Of a stretch of 64,000 nt of DNA, positions 7,711-16,046 are shown one piece after another. Location: contig NZ_MQUS01000017.1 of NCBI RefSeq assembly GCF_001953885.1, forward strand, positions 1 to 64,000, in the 5' to 3' direction. The stretch comes from Streptomyces sp. IMTB 2501 (lineage in GTDB: Bacteria; Actinomycetota; Actinomycetes; Streptomycetales; Streptomycetaceae). The position numbers and the translations under genes were made by a program. The notes under the pieces are model-generated. The model was not told where the DNA came from and ran no database searches. It saw nothing but the letters and a program-made list of their open reading frames with translations. Numbering within the stretch: the stretch's first letter is position 1; each line of letters opens with the position of its first letter.

Positions 7711-8889
7711 TCAGTCCAGGTAGCCCCTCAGCTGGTCCGCGAAGGCGTGGTCACGGAGCTTGTTGAGGGTCTTCGACTCGATCTGGCGTATCCGTTCCCG
7801 GGTCACGCCGAAGAGACGGCCTATCTCCTCCAGGGTGCGGGGGCGGCCGTCGATGAGGCCGTAGCGAAGCTGGACGACCTTGCGTTCCCGTTCACCCAGC
7901 GTGGACAGGACGGCCTCCAGGTGCTCCCGGAGCAGGAGGAACGCGGCGGACTCGACGGGGCTCGCCGCGTCGCCGTCCTCGATCAGGTCGCCGAGGGCCA
8001 CGTCGTCCTCCTCGCCGACCGGGGCGTGCAGCGAGACGGGTTCCTGGGCCAGCCGCAGCACCTCCGAGACCCGCTCGGGCGCCAGGTCGAGGTGGTCGGC
8101 GACCTCGTCGGGCGTCGGCTCGTACCCCCGCTCCTGGAGCATGCGCCGCTGCACCCGTACGACCCGGTTGATCAGCTCGACCACATGGACCGGGACGCGG
8201 ATGGTGCGGGCCTGGTCGGCCAGGGCCCGGGACATGGCCTGGCGGATCCACCAGGTGGCGTACGTCGAGAACTTGTAGCCGCGGGCGTAGTCGAACTTCT
8301 CGACCGCCCGGATCAGCCCGAGGTTGCCCTCCTGGACCAGGTCGAGCATGGTGAGGCCGCGGCCGACGTACCGTTTGGCGACGGACACGACGAGCCGCAG
8401 ATTGGCCTCGATGAGCCGCCGCTTGGCCATCCGCCCCATGACGACGAGCCGGTCCAGATCGAGCGCCAACTGGCTGTCCAGGTCCGGGGTGTTGATCAGC
8501 TTCTCCTCTGCGAACAGGCCGGCCTCGACCCGGCGGGCGAGTTCGACCTCCTCGGCGGCCGTGAGCAGCGGGATACGGCCGATCTCGCGCAGGTACTGGC
8601 GGAACAGGTCGGCGGAGGGGCCGCCGGTGTCGGCCCGGGCCGGGACCGGTGTCTCGACGGGCTCGGCGGCCTCCAGTGGTTCGTCGGCTTCCTCGGGCTC
8701 GTCCGTGAGTGCTTCCGCGGGCGGTTCCGCCGGCTCGGCGGGCACCGTCTCCGGGTGTCGGGCGGCGGGGCCCTGCGGGGGCACGGCCACGAGGACTTCC
8801 GTCTCCGCGTCCGGCTCGTCCGCGGTGGCGCCGGCGGCGCTGGTGGCACCGGCGGCGCTGTCGGTCTGGGTGAGGGTCTGGGTCTGCAC
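7711..8889 (-). CDS. hrdA: Group 1/2 sigma-70 factor, HrdA-like
   Basis: Primary-type sigma factor that directs RNA polymerase to promoters. An acidic Pro/Ala/Glu-rich N-terminus (about 90 residues) precedes region 1.2 (DLFRQYLREIGRIPLL), region 2 with FDYARGYKFSTYATWWIRQA, region 3, and region 4.2 with TLEEIGRLFGVTRERIRQIE. I chose the GTG at 8889 because GGAGG lies 8 bases upstream, giving 392 residues; the open frame reaches 9006 but without a good ribosome site. The HrdA label rests on size and on the position beside dnaG and a convergent exporter pair, which is the arrangement I remember for hrdA in S. coelicolor; hrdB is longer. There is no anti-sigma gene nearby, as expected for this class. 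Confidence 0.85.
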   Translation of the reverse strand: MQTQTLTQTDSAAGATSAAGATADEPDAETEVLVAVPPQGPAARHPETVPAEPAEPPAEALTDEPEEADEPLEAAEPVETPVPARADTGGPSADLFRQYLREIGRIPLLTAAEEVELARRVEAGLFAEEKLINTPDLDSQLALDLDRLVVMGRMAKRRLIEANLRLVVSVAKRYVGRGLTMLDLVQEGNLGLIRAVEKFDYARGYKFSTYATWWIRQAMSRALADQARTIRVPVHVVELINRVVRVQRRMLQERGYEPTPDEVADHLDLAPERVSEVLRLAQEPVSLHAPVGEEDDVALGDLIEDGDAASPVESAAFLLLREHLEAVLSTLGERERKVVQLRYGLIDGRPRTLEEIGRLFGVTRERIRQIESKTLNKLRDHAFADQLRGYLD

Positions 8890-9137
8890 GGGGGCGACCT
8901 CCAGGATGATCACTGCTGAAGGTGTGCGGCAGCGGTTTCGGGAGTGGAGAGTCGACGGCCTGCGCTCCGCGGACTCGGGCACCGCACCCAGTGTGGAGTA
9001 CGACACATCCCCGCCACGAGGGGCTTGCGGTGACTTTTTGCATCCGATCCGTGACCGGTCGGTTACTCAGTTCGTTGGACTATGCGATTGGCAACTGCGG
9101 GCACTGGTCCGCGCCGACTTGGGGCAGGATGAAAGGC

Positions 9138-9482
9138 ATGAGCGAGTTGGAAGAGCTGCGGCGGCGTCTGGAGGCGCTGGAGGCGCGGGTGGACGAGGTC
9201 GCGGAACAGCAGGCCGCCACCAGGCACCTCGCTGTGAACTCCGACCGGGACGTGGCCGCGCTTCAGGAACAGCGGCGTGCCGACATGCAGCTCATGCAGG
9301 CGCTGCGGCAGACACAGCTTGAGCACACCAAGACGCTGGAGGAGCACGGCAAGCTGCTTGGCGCCCTCGTGTCCGGTCAGGTGGCGATGATGGAGCAGGT
9401 CGGATCGCTCACCACGCAAGTCGGAGCGATCATCGACCACCTCGGAATCACCCCGCCCGAGCAGCCCCGAGAAGAGGGCTAG
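9138..9482 (+). CDS. Small coiled-coil protein of unknown function
   Basis: 114 residues from ATG 9138; an ATG at 9129 is also in frame, but the G-rich site sits too close to it. The sequence is strongly heptad-like (LEELRRRLEALEARVDEVAE, later HTKTLEEHGKLLGALVSGQ), so it should form a long coiled coil. There is no signal peptide, membrane helix or recognisable domain. It is transcribed divergently from the sigma factor and ends 6 bases from the convergent dnaG stop. The role is unknown; an oligomeric adaptor is only a guess from shape. Confidence 0.7.
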   Translation: MSELEELRRRLEALEARVDEVAEQQAATRHLAVNSDRDVAALQEQRRADMQLMQALRQTQLEHTKTLEEHGKLLGALVSGQVAMMEQVGSLTTQVGAIIDHLGITPPEQPREEG

Positions 9483-9488
9483 CCTCCT

Positions 9489-11396
9489 TCACAGCGCCTC
9501 CGCGCCCCGCTCCCGCAACGCCTGGTCGTACTGCTGCAGAACCCACATCTCGTTCTGGACGGCGGACAGTTGGGCGGGGTCGCCGCCGGTGGCGAGGCGG
9601 GTCAGCTGGGACTGGATGTCGTGGATGCGGCGTTCCACGGCGCGGCGGCGGATCTGGACCAGGACCGTGCCGGCATAGGTCTCGTCCACCGTGCGCCGCA
9701 GGATCGGCTCGACGGCCAGTTCGGTGACCATCGCGCGGACGGTGTCGTCGGGCGCGGCCTCGCGGACCCGGACCAGATACTCCTGCGAGTCCGGAACGCC
9801 GTACTCGGCACCGCCCGCCTCCGCGACCGCCGTGCGGACGGCGGCGTACGGGGGCGCGGTGAACTCGTCCACTCCGTACGCGTCGAAGGCCGGGGAGACC
9901 AGCTCGGGGCGCTGGAGGGCGAGTTTGAGCAGTTCGCGTTCGGCGGCGTAGACGGGGTTGCGCAGGGTCAGGGCCGGGCCGGAGGAGCCTGGGCGGGCGG
10001 CCGGCGCCGCCCACTGCTGCTCCGCGCCGCGCGGGCGGTCCTGCGGGGCCTTTCCGCCGCGGTCCCTCGCCCAGCGGGCCAGCTGGGCCACGCGGCGGAC
10101 CACGAACTGGGTGTCGAGGATGCCGAGCATGCCGGCCAGTTCGACGGCGACCTCGTGCTGGGCGCCGCTGTTCTTGATGCGGGCGACGATCGGCGCGGCC
10201 TCGTCCAGGGCGCCCGCCCGGCCCGCCGGGGTGTCCAGGTCGTAGCGGCTCACGATCTGGCGGAGTGCGAACTCGAAGAGCGGGGTGCGGGGTTCGGCCA
10301 GGTCCGCCACCGCCTCGTCGCCCTTCGCAAGGCGCAGTTCGCACGGGTCCATGCCGTCCGGCGCGATCGCGATATAGGTCTCGGCGGCGAACTTCTGGTC
10401 GTCCTCGAAGGCGCGCAGGGCGGCCTTCTGCCCGGCCGCGTCGCCGTCGAAGGTGAAGATCACGCGGGCCGAGCCGTTGTCCATCAGCAGACGGCGCAGG
10501 ATCTTGATGTGGTCGCCGCCGAAGGCCGTACCGCAGGTCGCGATGGCCGTCGTCACCCCGGCCAGATGGCAGGCCATGACGTCCGTGTAGCCCTCGACCA
10601 CCACCGCCCGGCTGGCCTTGGCGATGTCCTTCTTCGCCAGGTCGATGCCGTACAGGACCTGCGACTTCTTGTAGATCGCCGTCTCGGGCGTGTTCAGGTA
10701 CTTCGGGCCGTTGTCCGCCTCGTACAGCTTGCGGGCGCCGAAGCCGACGACCTCGCCGCCGATGTCCCGGATCGGCCACATCAGGCGGCCGCGGAAGCGG
10801 TCGATGGGGCCGCGGCGGCCCTCCTGGGAGAGGCCGGAGAGGAGCAGTTCCTTGTCGGTGAAGCCCTTGCCGCGCAGATAGCGGGTGAGATGGTCCCAGC
10901 CCTGCGGGCTGTAGCCGACGCCGAAGTGAACGGCGGCGCCCTGGTCGAAGCCGCGCTCGGCGAGGAAGATCCGGCCGGTCTCGGCCTCGGGGCTGGTGGC
11001 GAGCTGCTCGGCGTACCACTGCGCGGCGATCTTGTGCGCCTCGACCAGGCGGATGCGCTCGCCGCGCTGATGCGCCGGGTTGTACCCGCCCTCCTCGTAG
11101 CGCAGCGTGATGCCGGCCTGGGCGGCGAGGCGCTCGACCGCCTCCGAGAAGGAGAGGTGGTCCACCTTCATCACGAAGGTGATGGTGTCGCCGCCCTCCT
11201 GGCAGCCGAAGCAGTGGAAGAGTCCCTTGCTCGGGCTGACCTGGAAGGACGGCGATTTCTCGTCGTGGAAGGGGCACAGGCCCTTGAGATTGCCGCCGCC
11301 CGCGTTGCGCAGCTGGAGGTACTCGGAGACCACGGCGTCGATCGGGACCGCGTCCCGAACCGCCTTCACGTCCTCGTCGTTGATCCGTCCTGCCAC
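9489..11396 (-). CDS. dnaG: DNA primase
   Basis: 635 residues, the normal length. It synthesises RNA primers at the replication fork. The N-terminal CHC2 zinc finger is complete (Cys41, His44, Cys62, Cys65 in CPFHDEKSPSF ... FHCFGC). The toprim catalytic core follows, with VVVEGYTDVMACHLAG (catalytic Glu) and the metal-binding FTFDGDAAGQKAALRAFE. The C-terminal part, rich in Ala/Gln, should be the helicase-interacting domain. The start ATG lies in MAGRINDEDV, the usual actinobacterial primase start. Its position next to an hrd sigma gene resembles the macromolecular-synthesis clustering of dnaG and sigma genes in other bacteria. Confidence 0.97.
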   Translation of the reverse strand: MAGRINDEDVKAVRDAVPIDAVVSEYLQLRNAGGGNLKGLCPFHDEKSPSFQVSPSKGLFHCFGCQEGGDTITFVMKVDHLSFSEAVERLAAQAGITLRYEEGGYNPAHQRGERIRLVEAHKIAAQWYAEQLATSPEAETGRIFLAERGFDQGAAVHFGVGYSPQGWDHLTRYLRGKGFTDKELLLSGLSQEGRRGPIDRFRGRLMWPIRDIGGEVVGFGARKLYEADNGPKYLNTPETAIYKKSQVLYGIDLAKKDIAKASRAVVVEGYTDVMACHLAGVTTAIATCGTAFGGDHIKILRRLLMDNGSARVIFTFDGDAAGQKAALRAFEDDQKFAAETYIAIAPDGMDPCELRLAKGDEAVADLAEPRTPLFEFALRQIVSRYDLDTPAGRAGALDEAAPIVARIKNSGAQHEVAVELAGMLGILDTQFVVRRVAQLARWARDRGGKAPQDRPRGAEQQWAAPAARPGSSGPALTLRNPVYAAERELLKLALQRPELVSPAFDAYGVDEFTAPPYAAVRTAVAEAGGAEYGVPDSQEYLVRVREAAPDDTVRAMVTELAVEPILRRTVDETYAGTVLVQIRRRAVERRIHDIQSQLTRLATGGDPAQLSAVQNEMWVLQQYDQALRERGAEAL

Positions 11397-11434
11397 GAGG
11401 TGATTCTACGGGGCAGCACCGACACACCCGGCTC

Positions 11435-12697
11435 TCAGGAGGTGAGGCTGTCCAGCGGGACGTGCGGGTCGGCCAGGGCCTCCGTGTTCACCTGGGCCTG
11501 GGAACGGATCAGCTGCTGGATCCGGTCTGTGACATCCCACACGTTCACGTTCATCCCGGCCAGCACGCGTCCCTCCGCCACCCAGAACGCGATGAACTCC
11601 CGCTTGCCGGCGTCGCCGCGGACCACCACCTGGTCGTACGACCCCGGCGGCGCCCAGCCGCTGTACTCCATCCCCAGGTCGTACTGGTCGGTGAAGAAAT
11701 AGGGCACGCGGTCGTAGGCGATCTCCTGGCCCAGCATCGACCGTGCGGCGGCCGGGCCGCCGTTCAGGGCGTTCGCCCAGTGTTCGACGCGGACCTGGGT
11801 GCCGAAGAGCGGCAGCGGGAACGCGGCGACGTCACCGGCCGCGTAGATGTCGGGATCGGACGTGCGCAGTTGCTCGTCCACCACGACACCGCCCCCGTCC
11901 GCCCGGTCGACGATCGCCAGCCCCGCGGCCTCGGCCAGGGCCGTGCGGGGTGCCGCGCCGATCGCCGCGAGGACGTCGTGCGCCGGGTGCTCCTCGCCGT
12001 CGTCCGTGCGGACCGCGAGGACCATGCCGTCCTGCCCGACGATCTCGGTGAGCCGCCGCCCGAACTGGAAGCGGACGCCGTGCTCGCGGTGCAGTTCGGC
12101 GAAGATGCCGCCCAGCTCGGGGCCGAGCACATGGTGCAGCGGGGTCGGCGACGGCTCGATCACCGTGACCTCCGCGCCGTACTCGCGGGCCGCCGCCGCG
12201 ACCTCCAGGCCGATCCAGCCGGCACCCGCGATCACCAGATGCCCGTTGTCCCGGCCGAGGGAGGCCAGCACGCCCTTGAGCCGCTCGGCGTGCGCGAGCC
12301 GGCGCAGATGGTGCACACCTGCCAGGCCGGTGCCGGGGATGTCGAGGCGACGGGGTTCGGCACCGGTGGCGAGGAGCAGCTTGTCGTAGCGGATGACGGT
12401 GCCGTCACCGAGGCGGACGGTCTTGTCGGCGCGGTTGACCGCGACGGCGGGCTGGCCGAGGTGCAGCTCGATGTCGTTCTGTGCGTACCAGGCCGGCTCG
12501 TGCACGAAGACGCTGTCGCGCTCCTCCTTGCCGAGCAGATAGCCCTTGGACAGCGGCGGGCGCTCATAGGGGTGGTCGCGCTCGTCACTGATCAGTATCA
12601 CCCGGCCGGTGAAGCCCTCCTTGCGGAGCGTCTCGGCCGCCTTCGCACCGGCGAGACCGCCCCCGACGATGACGAATGTCTGATCCGCGTCGACCAC
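11435..12697 (-). CDS. FAD-dependent ferredoxin-reductase-type oxidoreductase
   Basis: 420 residues. N-terminal FAD-binding motif VIVGGGLAGAKAAETLRKEG, HPYERPPLSKGYLLGKE (typical of putidaredoxin/rhodocoxin reductase-type enzymes), an NAD(P)H Rossmann motif VIAGAGWIGLEVAAAAREYG, and DIYAAGDVAAFPLPLFG near the second flavin contact. The C-terminal reductase domain is present (GWAPPGSYDQVVVRGD). The family passes electrons from NAD(P)H to a [2Fe-2S] ferredoxin, often for P450s or dioxygenases; no such partner gene is adjacent. 38 bp before dnaG on the same strand, so co-transcription is possible. Confidence 0.88.
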   Translation of the reverse strand: MVDADQTFVIVGGGLAGAKAAETLRKEGFTGRVILISDERDHPYERPPLSKGYLLGKEERDSVFVHEPAWYAQNDIELHLGQPAVAVNRADKTVRLGDGTVIRYDKLLLATGAEPRRLDIPGTGLAGVHHLRRLAHAERLKGVLASLGRDNGHLVIAGAGWIGLEVAAAAREYGAEVTVIEPSPTPLHHVLGPELGGIFAELHREHGVRFQFGRRLTEIVGQDGMVLAVRTDDGEEHPAHDVLAAIGAAPRTALAEAAGLAIVDRADGGGVVVDEQLRTSDPDIYAAGDVAAFPLPLFGTQVRVEHWANALNGGPAAARSMLGQEIAYDRVPYFFTDQYDLGMEYSGWAPPGSYDQVVVRGDAGKREFIAFWVAEGRVLAGMNVNVWDVTDRIQQLIRSQAQVNTEALADPHVPLDSLTS

Positions 12698-12801
12698 TTG
12701 ATGCCTCCTCGTAAGGGTGCCGCCATATGCGAGCGTCCCGCACGCGCCGTGCTGCGGGAAGAGGGAGTGACCCGATCAGGCCACGGCCGGTCACTTTCCT
12801 C

Positions 12802-14073
12802 TCACATATGCCCCGTGAGTCTCGCGTGGAGCGAGCGCGCCGAGGCGTCGGTGAGGGAGGCGATCTGGTCGACGATCACCCGCTTGCGCGTGTGGTCGTC
12901 GCCTGCCCCGTAGAACAGTGCCCGAAACTGCGGGTCGAGGCCGTCCGGCGCGCGAGCGGTCAGCGCCTCGGCCAGCTCCGCCACGATCACCCGCTGGTCC
13001 GCGCGCAGCCGTTCCTGCTCGGCGCGCTGCATCACATACCGGTCCGCGACCGCCTTCAGCACCGCGCACTCCATGCGCGCCTCGCGGGGTACGACGAGTT
13101 CGGCGCCGTAGCGGGTGAGCCGGCCGCTGCCGTACGCGGCGCGTGTGGCGCCCTCGGCGGCCAGGCAGAACCGGCCGATGAGCTGGCTGGTGGCGTCCTT
13201 CAGGCGGGCCTGGGCGACCGCGGTGCCGTCGTAGCCGTGCGGCCACCACTCCTCGTCCTGGAGCCGGTCGAGGGCGGCGGAGAGTTCGGCCGGGTCGGTG
13301 CCGGCGGGGACATACCGGCCGATGGCGACCCGGAACACCTCCTGCCGCTCGGGCTCGGCGTGCAGGCAGTTGGGGTCGATGTGCCCGGCGTGCAGGCCGT
13401 CCTCGACGTCGTGCACCGAGTACGCCACGTCGTCCGACCAGTCCATCACCTGGGCCTCGAAACAGGTGCGGGTGCCGGGGGCGTGCGCTCTGACCCAGTC
13501 GAACACCGGGCGGTCGTCCGCGTAGACACCGAACTTGCGCGAGGCGGGGTCGGTGGGGTGGGCGCCGCGCGGCCAGGGGTACTTGGTGGCGGCGTCGAGG
13601 GCGGCGCGGGTGAGGTTGAGGCCGACGGAGCCCTCCGGGGTGAACCGTTTGGGCTCGATACGGGTGAGGAGTCTGAGGGACTGGGCGTTGCCCTCGAAGC
13701 CGCCGCAGTCGTCGGCGAAGGCGTTCAGGGCCTGTTCGCCGTTGTGGCCGAAAGGGGGGTGACCGAGGTCGTGGGCGAGACAGGCGGCTTCCACCAGATC
13801 GGGGTCACAGCCCAGGGCCGCGCCCAGCTCCCGGCCGACCTGGGCGCATTCGAGGGAGTGCGTGAGGCGTGTGCGGGGGCTGGCGTCCCACACACTGGCG
13901 CTACGCTCGCCCGGCGTGACGACCTGCGTCTTGCCGGCGAGCCTCCTGAGGGCGGCCGAGTGGAGGATGCGGGCGCGGTCGCGTTGGAAGGCGGTGCGGC
14001 CGGGGCGTTTGTCCGGTTCTGGGGCGTAGCGTTCGAGTGCGGCCGGGCTGTAGCTGAGTGCGGTGCCTTCCAT
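12802..14073 (-). CDS. dgt: Deoxyguanosinetriphosphate triphosphohydrolase (HD domain)
   Basis: 423 residues from the ATG at 14073 (MEGTALSYSPAALERYAPEP); the open frame continues upstream to 14205 but without family-like sequence. The HD-domain metal ligands are visible: THSLECAQVG, AHDLGHPPFGHNGE and, later, DWSDDVAYSVHDVEDGLHAG. The N-terminal FQRDRARILHSAALRRLAGK block is the typical dGTPase substrate-side motif. It hydrolyses dGTP to deoxyguanosine and triphosphate, helping to set dNTP pools. The C-terminal end runs to ARSLHARLTGHM. Placement just upstream of dnaG on the same strand is common in actinobacteria. Confidence 0.94.
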   Translation of the reverse strand: MEGTALSYSPAALERYAPEPDKRPGRTAFQRDRARILHSAALRRLAGKTQVVTPGERSASVWDASPRTRLTHSLECAQVGRELGAALGCDPDLVEAACLAHDLGHPPFGHNGEQALNAFADDCGGFEGNAQSLRLLTRIEPKRFTPEGSVGLNLTRAALDAATKYPWPRGAHPTDPASRKFGVYADDRPVFDWVRAHAPGTRTCFEAQVMDWSDDVAYSVHDVEDGLHAGHIDPNCLHAEPERQEVFRVAIGRYVPAGTDPAELSAALDRLQDEEWWPHGYDGTAVAQARLKDATSQLIGRFCLAAEGATRAAYGSGRLTRYGAELVVPREARMECAVLKAVADRYVMQRAEQERLRADQRVIVAELAEALTARAPDGLDPQFRALFYGAGDDHTRKRVIVDQIASLTDASARSLHARLTGHM

Positions 14074-14144
14074 GACTCGACAGTAAGCCCACTGATCTGC
14101 CGAGTTCTGTGACCTCGCGGCTACCGGTTGTGCGTGGTTTCTCG

Positions 14145-14190
14145 CTCCCCCAAGTTCTCGGCTTCGCTCGAACCCGGGGGGACCCCCATC
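14145..14190. repeat. Streptomyces intergenic interspersed palindrome
   Basis: TCCCCCAAGTTC ... GAACCCGGGGGGA forms a two-part stem around a TCGGCTTCGCTC loop. I recognise this element as very common between genes in Streptomyces genomes. It lies between dgt and the chelatase gene; possible roles are transcript end protection or termination. Confidence 0.7.
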
Positions 14191-14227
14191 GCGGCGGAGC
14201 CGCACATCGATACGGCCCCGTGCCCCT

Positions 14228-15082
14228 TCAGGCAGCTTCGGCCCGCCGTGCTGTCACGCTCTCCTCGTAACGCTGCAGGATCAAGCGGGCCATCGCCGGG
14301 TGGGCGCCCAAGGGAGCCGAGGCGATCCATGGTGCTGCTTTCGCGCACTGTGTGGCGAAGCGGCCCGGGGCCGTGAAGTACGAGGCGATCGCGACGCGGT
14401 GTCGGCCGCGTGCCGTCAGAGCCCGTACGGCTGCCGGGACGGTGGGAGTCGCCGCCGAGGCGTAGGCCGGGACGACCGGGACTCCCAGGCGGTCCGCGAG
14501 GGAGCGGGCGGTACGGCAGGTGTCAGCGGCGGAGTCGGGGTCGCGGGAGCCGGCCGCGGCCAGGACGACCGCGCTCGCCCGGCGGGTGGCCGCGTCCATG
14601 GCCGTGGGCCAGCCGGCCTCCCGCAGGCGGTCGTAGAGGGTCTCGACCAGGAGCGGGTGAGGGCCGAGGGGGGCGGCCACGTGGGTGCGGGCCGTCGTCG
14701 TGGCCGCCATCTCCGGGATGTCCTGCTTGACGTGGTAGCCGCGGGAGAGGAGCAGCGGGACCAGGACGGCGGGGGTGTCGCCGAGGGCGGCGAGGGTGTC
14801 CGGGAGCAGGGGCGCGTTCAGTTCGATGTGGCCCAGGTGCACGGAGAGGCCGGGGCGCAGCTCGCCTATGCGGTCCCGCAGCGTCCGTACGGTCTGCAGC
14901 GCGCGGGGGTCGCGGCTGCCGTGGGCGACCAGGACGAGGGCGGGCTGGGCCGGGCGGCGGCCGCCGAGCGGGGAGACGAGCCGCAGCTGCCCGGCCAGCT
15001 CGTTGCCGATGCTGTTCATGAGGTGCGCCGTACTGTCGAGGGGGACGAGGGACTCGGGGCGGGAAGGATGCGACGCCGTCAT
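14228..15082 (-). CDS. Sirohydrochlorin chelatase (CbiX/SirB type)
   Basis: 284 residues with two chelatase-fold halves: the first carries LVLVAHGSRDPRALQ and LLLSRGYHVKQDIPEM, with the two metal-ligand His of the family; the second has VVLAAAGSRDPDSAAD and VAIASYFTAPGRFA. The family inserts Fe2+ (siroheme) or Co2+ (cobalamin) into sirohydrochlorin. Siroheme is the cofactor of the nitrite reductase at 33.7 kb, and the nitrate reductase is 1 kb away, so iron insertion for nitrite reduction is the likely role. The start at 15082 leaves a 35-residue non-conserved N-terminus; a later start is possible. Transcribed away from the DUF218 gene. Confidence 0.85.
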   Translation of the reverse strand: MTASHPSRPESLVPLDSTAHLMNSIGNELAGQLRLVSPLGGRRPAQPALVLVAHGSRDPRALQTVRTLRDRIGELRPGLSVHLGHIELNAPLLPDTLAALGDTPAVLVPLLLSRGYHVKQDIPEMAATTTARTHVAAPLGPHPLLVETLYDRLREAGWPTAMDAATRRASAVVLAAAGSRDPDSAADTCRTARSLADRLGVPVVPAYASAATPTVPAAVRALTARGRHRVAIASYFTAPGRFATQCAKAAPWIASAPLGAHPAMARLILQRYEESVTARRAEAA

Positions 15083-15251
15083 GGAAGGATCCTGCCGGGG
15101 CCACGTTGCATGGCCGTTGCCGGGCCGTCACGAGCGTTTTCCACGGGTTCACGTCGTACACACGGACGATGTGAGGCGAACCGGAGCGGCGTCGAGGACG
15201 TCCTTGAGGGTCGACAGCCGATTCCGGGGGACCGTGTTCCGGGGGGACCGT

Positions 15252-15929
15252 ATGAAGATCCGTCGTCCGCGGCTGCCGCGCACCCGTCGGGGGCAGCGGC
15301 GGCTGGTGCAGGCCGTGATGGCCGGGTGTGTGCTGGCGCTGCTGCCGGTGACCTGGCTGTACGTGTCCACGGCGGACCGGCTGCGGACGACGGCGGACGC
15401 GCCGCGGGCTCGGGTCGCCGTGGTGTTCGGGGCCGGGCTGTGGAACGGGGAGCCGTCGCCGTATCTCGCGAACCGGCTGGACGCGGCGGCGAAGCTGTAC
15501 CGGGCGGGTCGGGTCGAGGTCGTCCTGGTCACCGGGGACAACAGCCGCAAGGACTACGACGAGCCCGATGCCATGCGCGCCTATCTGAAGAAGCACGGGG
15601 TGCCGCAGAAGCGGATCGTCAGCGACTACGCCGGGTTCGACACCTGGGACTCCTGTGTGCGGGCCAGGAAGATCTTCGGCGTCGACCGGGCCGTGCTGGT
15701 CAGCCAGGGTTTCCACATCCGGCGGGCGGTGGCGCTGTGCCGGGCGGCGGGGGTGGACTCGTACGGGGTCGGGGTCGACGCGAAACACGATGTGACCTGG
15801 TACTACGGCGGGACGCGCGAGGTGTTCGCGGCGGGCAAGGCGGTACTGGACGCGGTGTTCCGTCCGGATCCGACGTTCCTCGGGCCGAAGGAGCCGGGAG
15901 TGGCGCGGGCGCTGGCCGCCGGGCGGTGA
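15252..15929 (+). CDS. DUF218/SanA-YdcF family membrane-anchored protein
   Basis: 225 residues from ATG 15252 behind GGGGGGA. A basic N-terminus and one membrane helix (residues about 20-40, VMAGCVLALLPVTWLYVST) anchor an extracytoplasmic DUF218 domain with VAVVFGAGLWNGEPSPYLANR, VLVTGDNS and VSQGFHIRRAVALCRAAG. SanA-like proteins are linked to envelope barrier function (vancomycin sensitivity in enterobacteria), but the chemistry is unknown. A single gene divergent from the chelatase, upstream of nitrate reductase. Confidence 0.87.
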   Translation: MKIRRPRLPRTRRGQRRLVQAVMAGCVLALLPVTWLYVSTADRLRTTADAPRARVAVVFGAGLWNGEPSPYLANRLDAAAKLYRAGRVEVVLVTGDNSRKDYDEPDAMRAYLKKHGVPQKRIVSDYAGFDTWDSCVRARKIFGVDRAVLVSQGFHIRRAVALCRAAGVDSYGVGVDAKHDVTWYYGGTREVFAAGKAVLDAVFRPDPTFLGPKEPGVARALAAGR

Positions 15930-16046
15930 CCGCCGCCACCCGGCGCATCCCCTCACGGCGGGCGGGGCGGCGCGGGGAGGTCGCCGTGTCGGGCGTGTAA
16001 CCGGGAGTGCCCCAGGGTCGTAACACGGTCGACGCACGCTGGCGGT

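Noticed and set aside
8890..9006. Longer N-terminus for the sigma factor
   Set aside because: The extension lacks a ribosome site and family-like sequence; GGAGG is ideally placed for the GTG at 8889.
15997..16024. Possible GlnR box upstream of narB
   Set aside because: Two GTAAC elements are present, but they are 23 bases apart rather than 22 and the GAAAC partners are missing.
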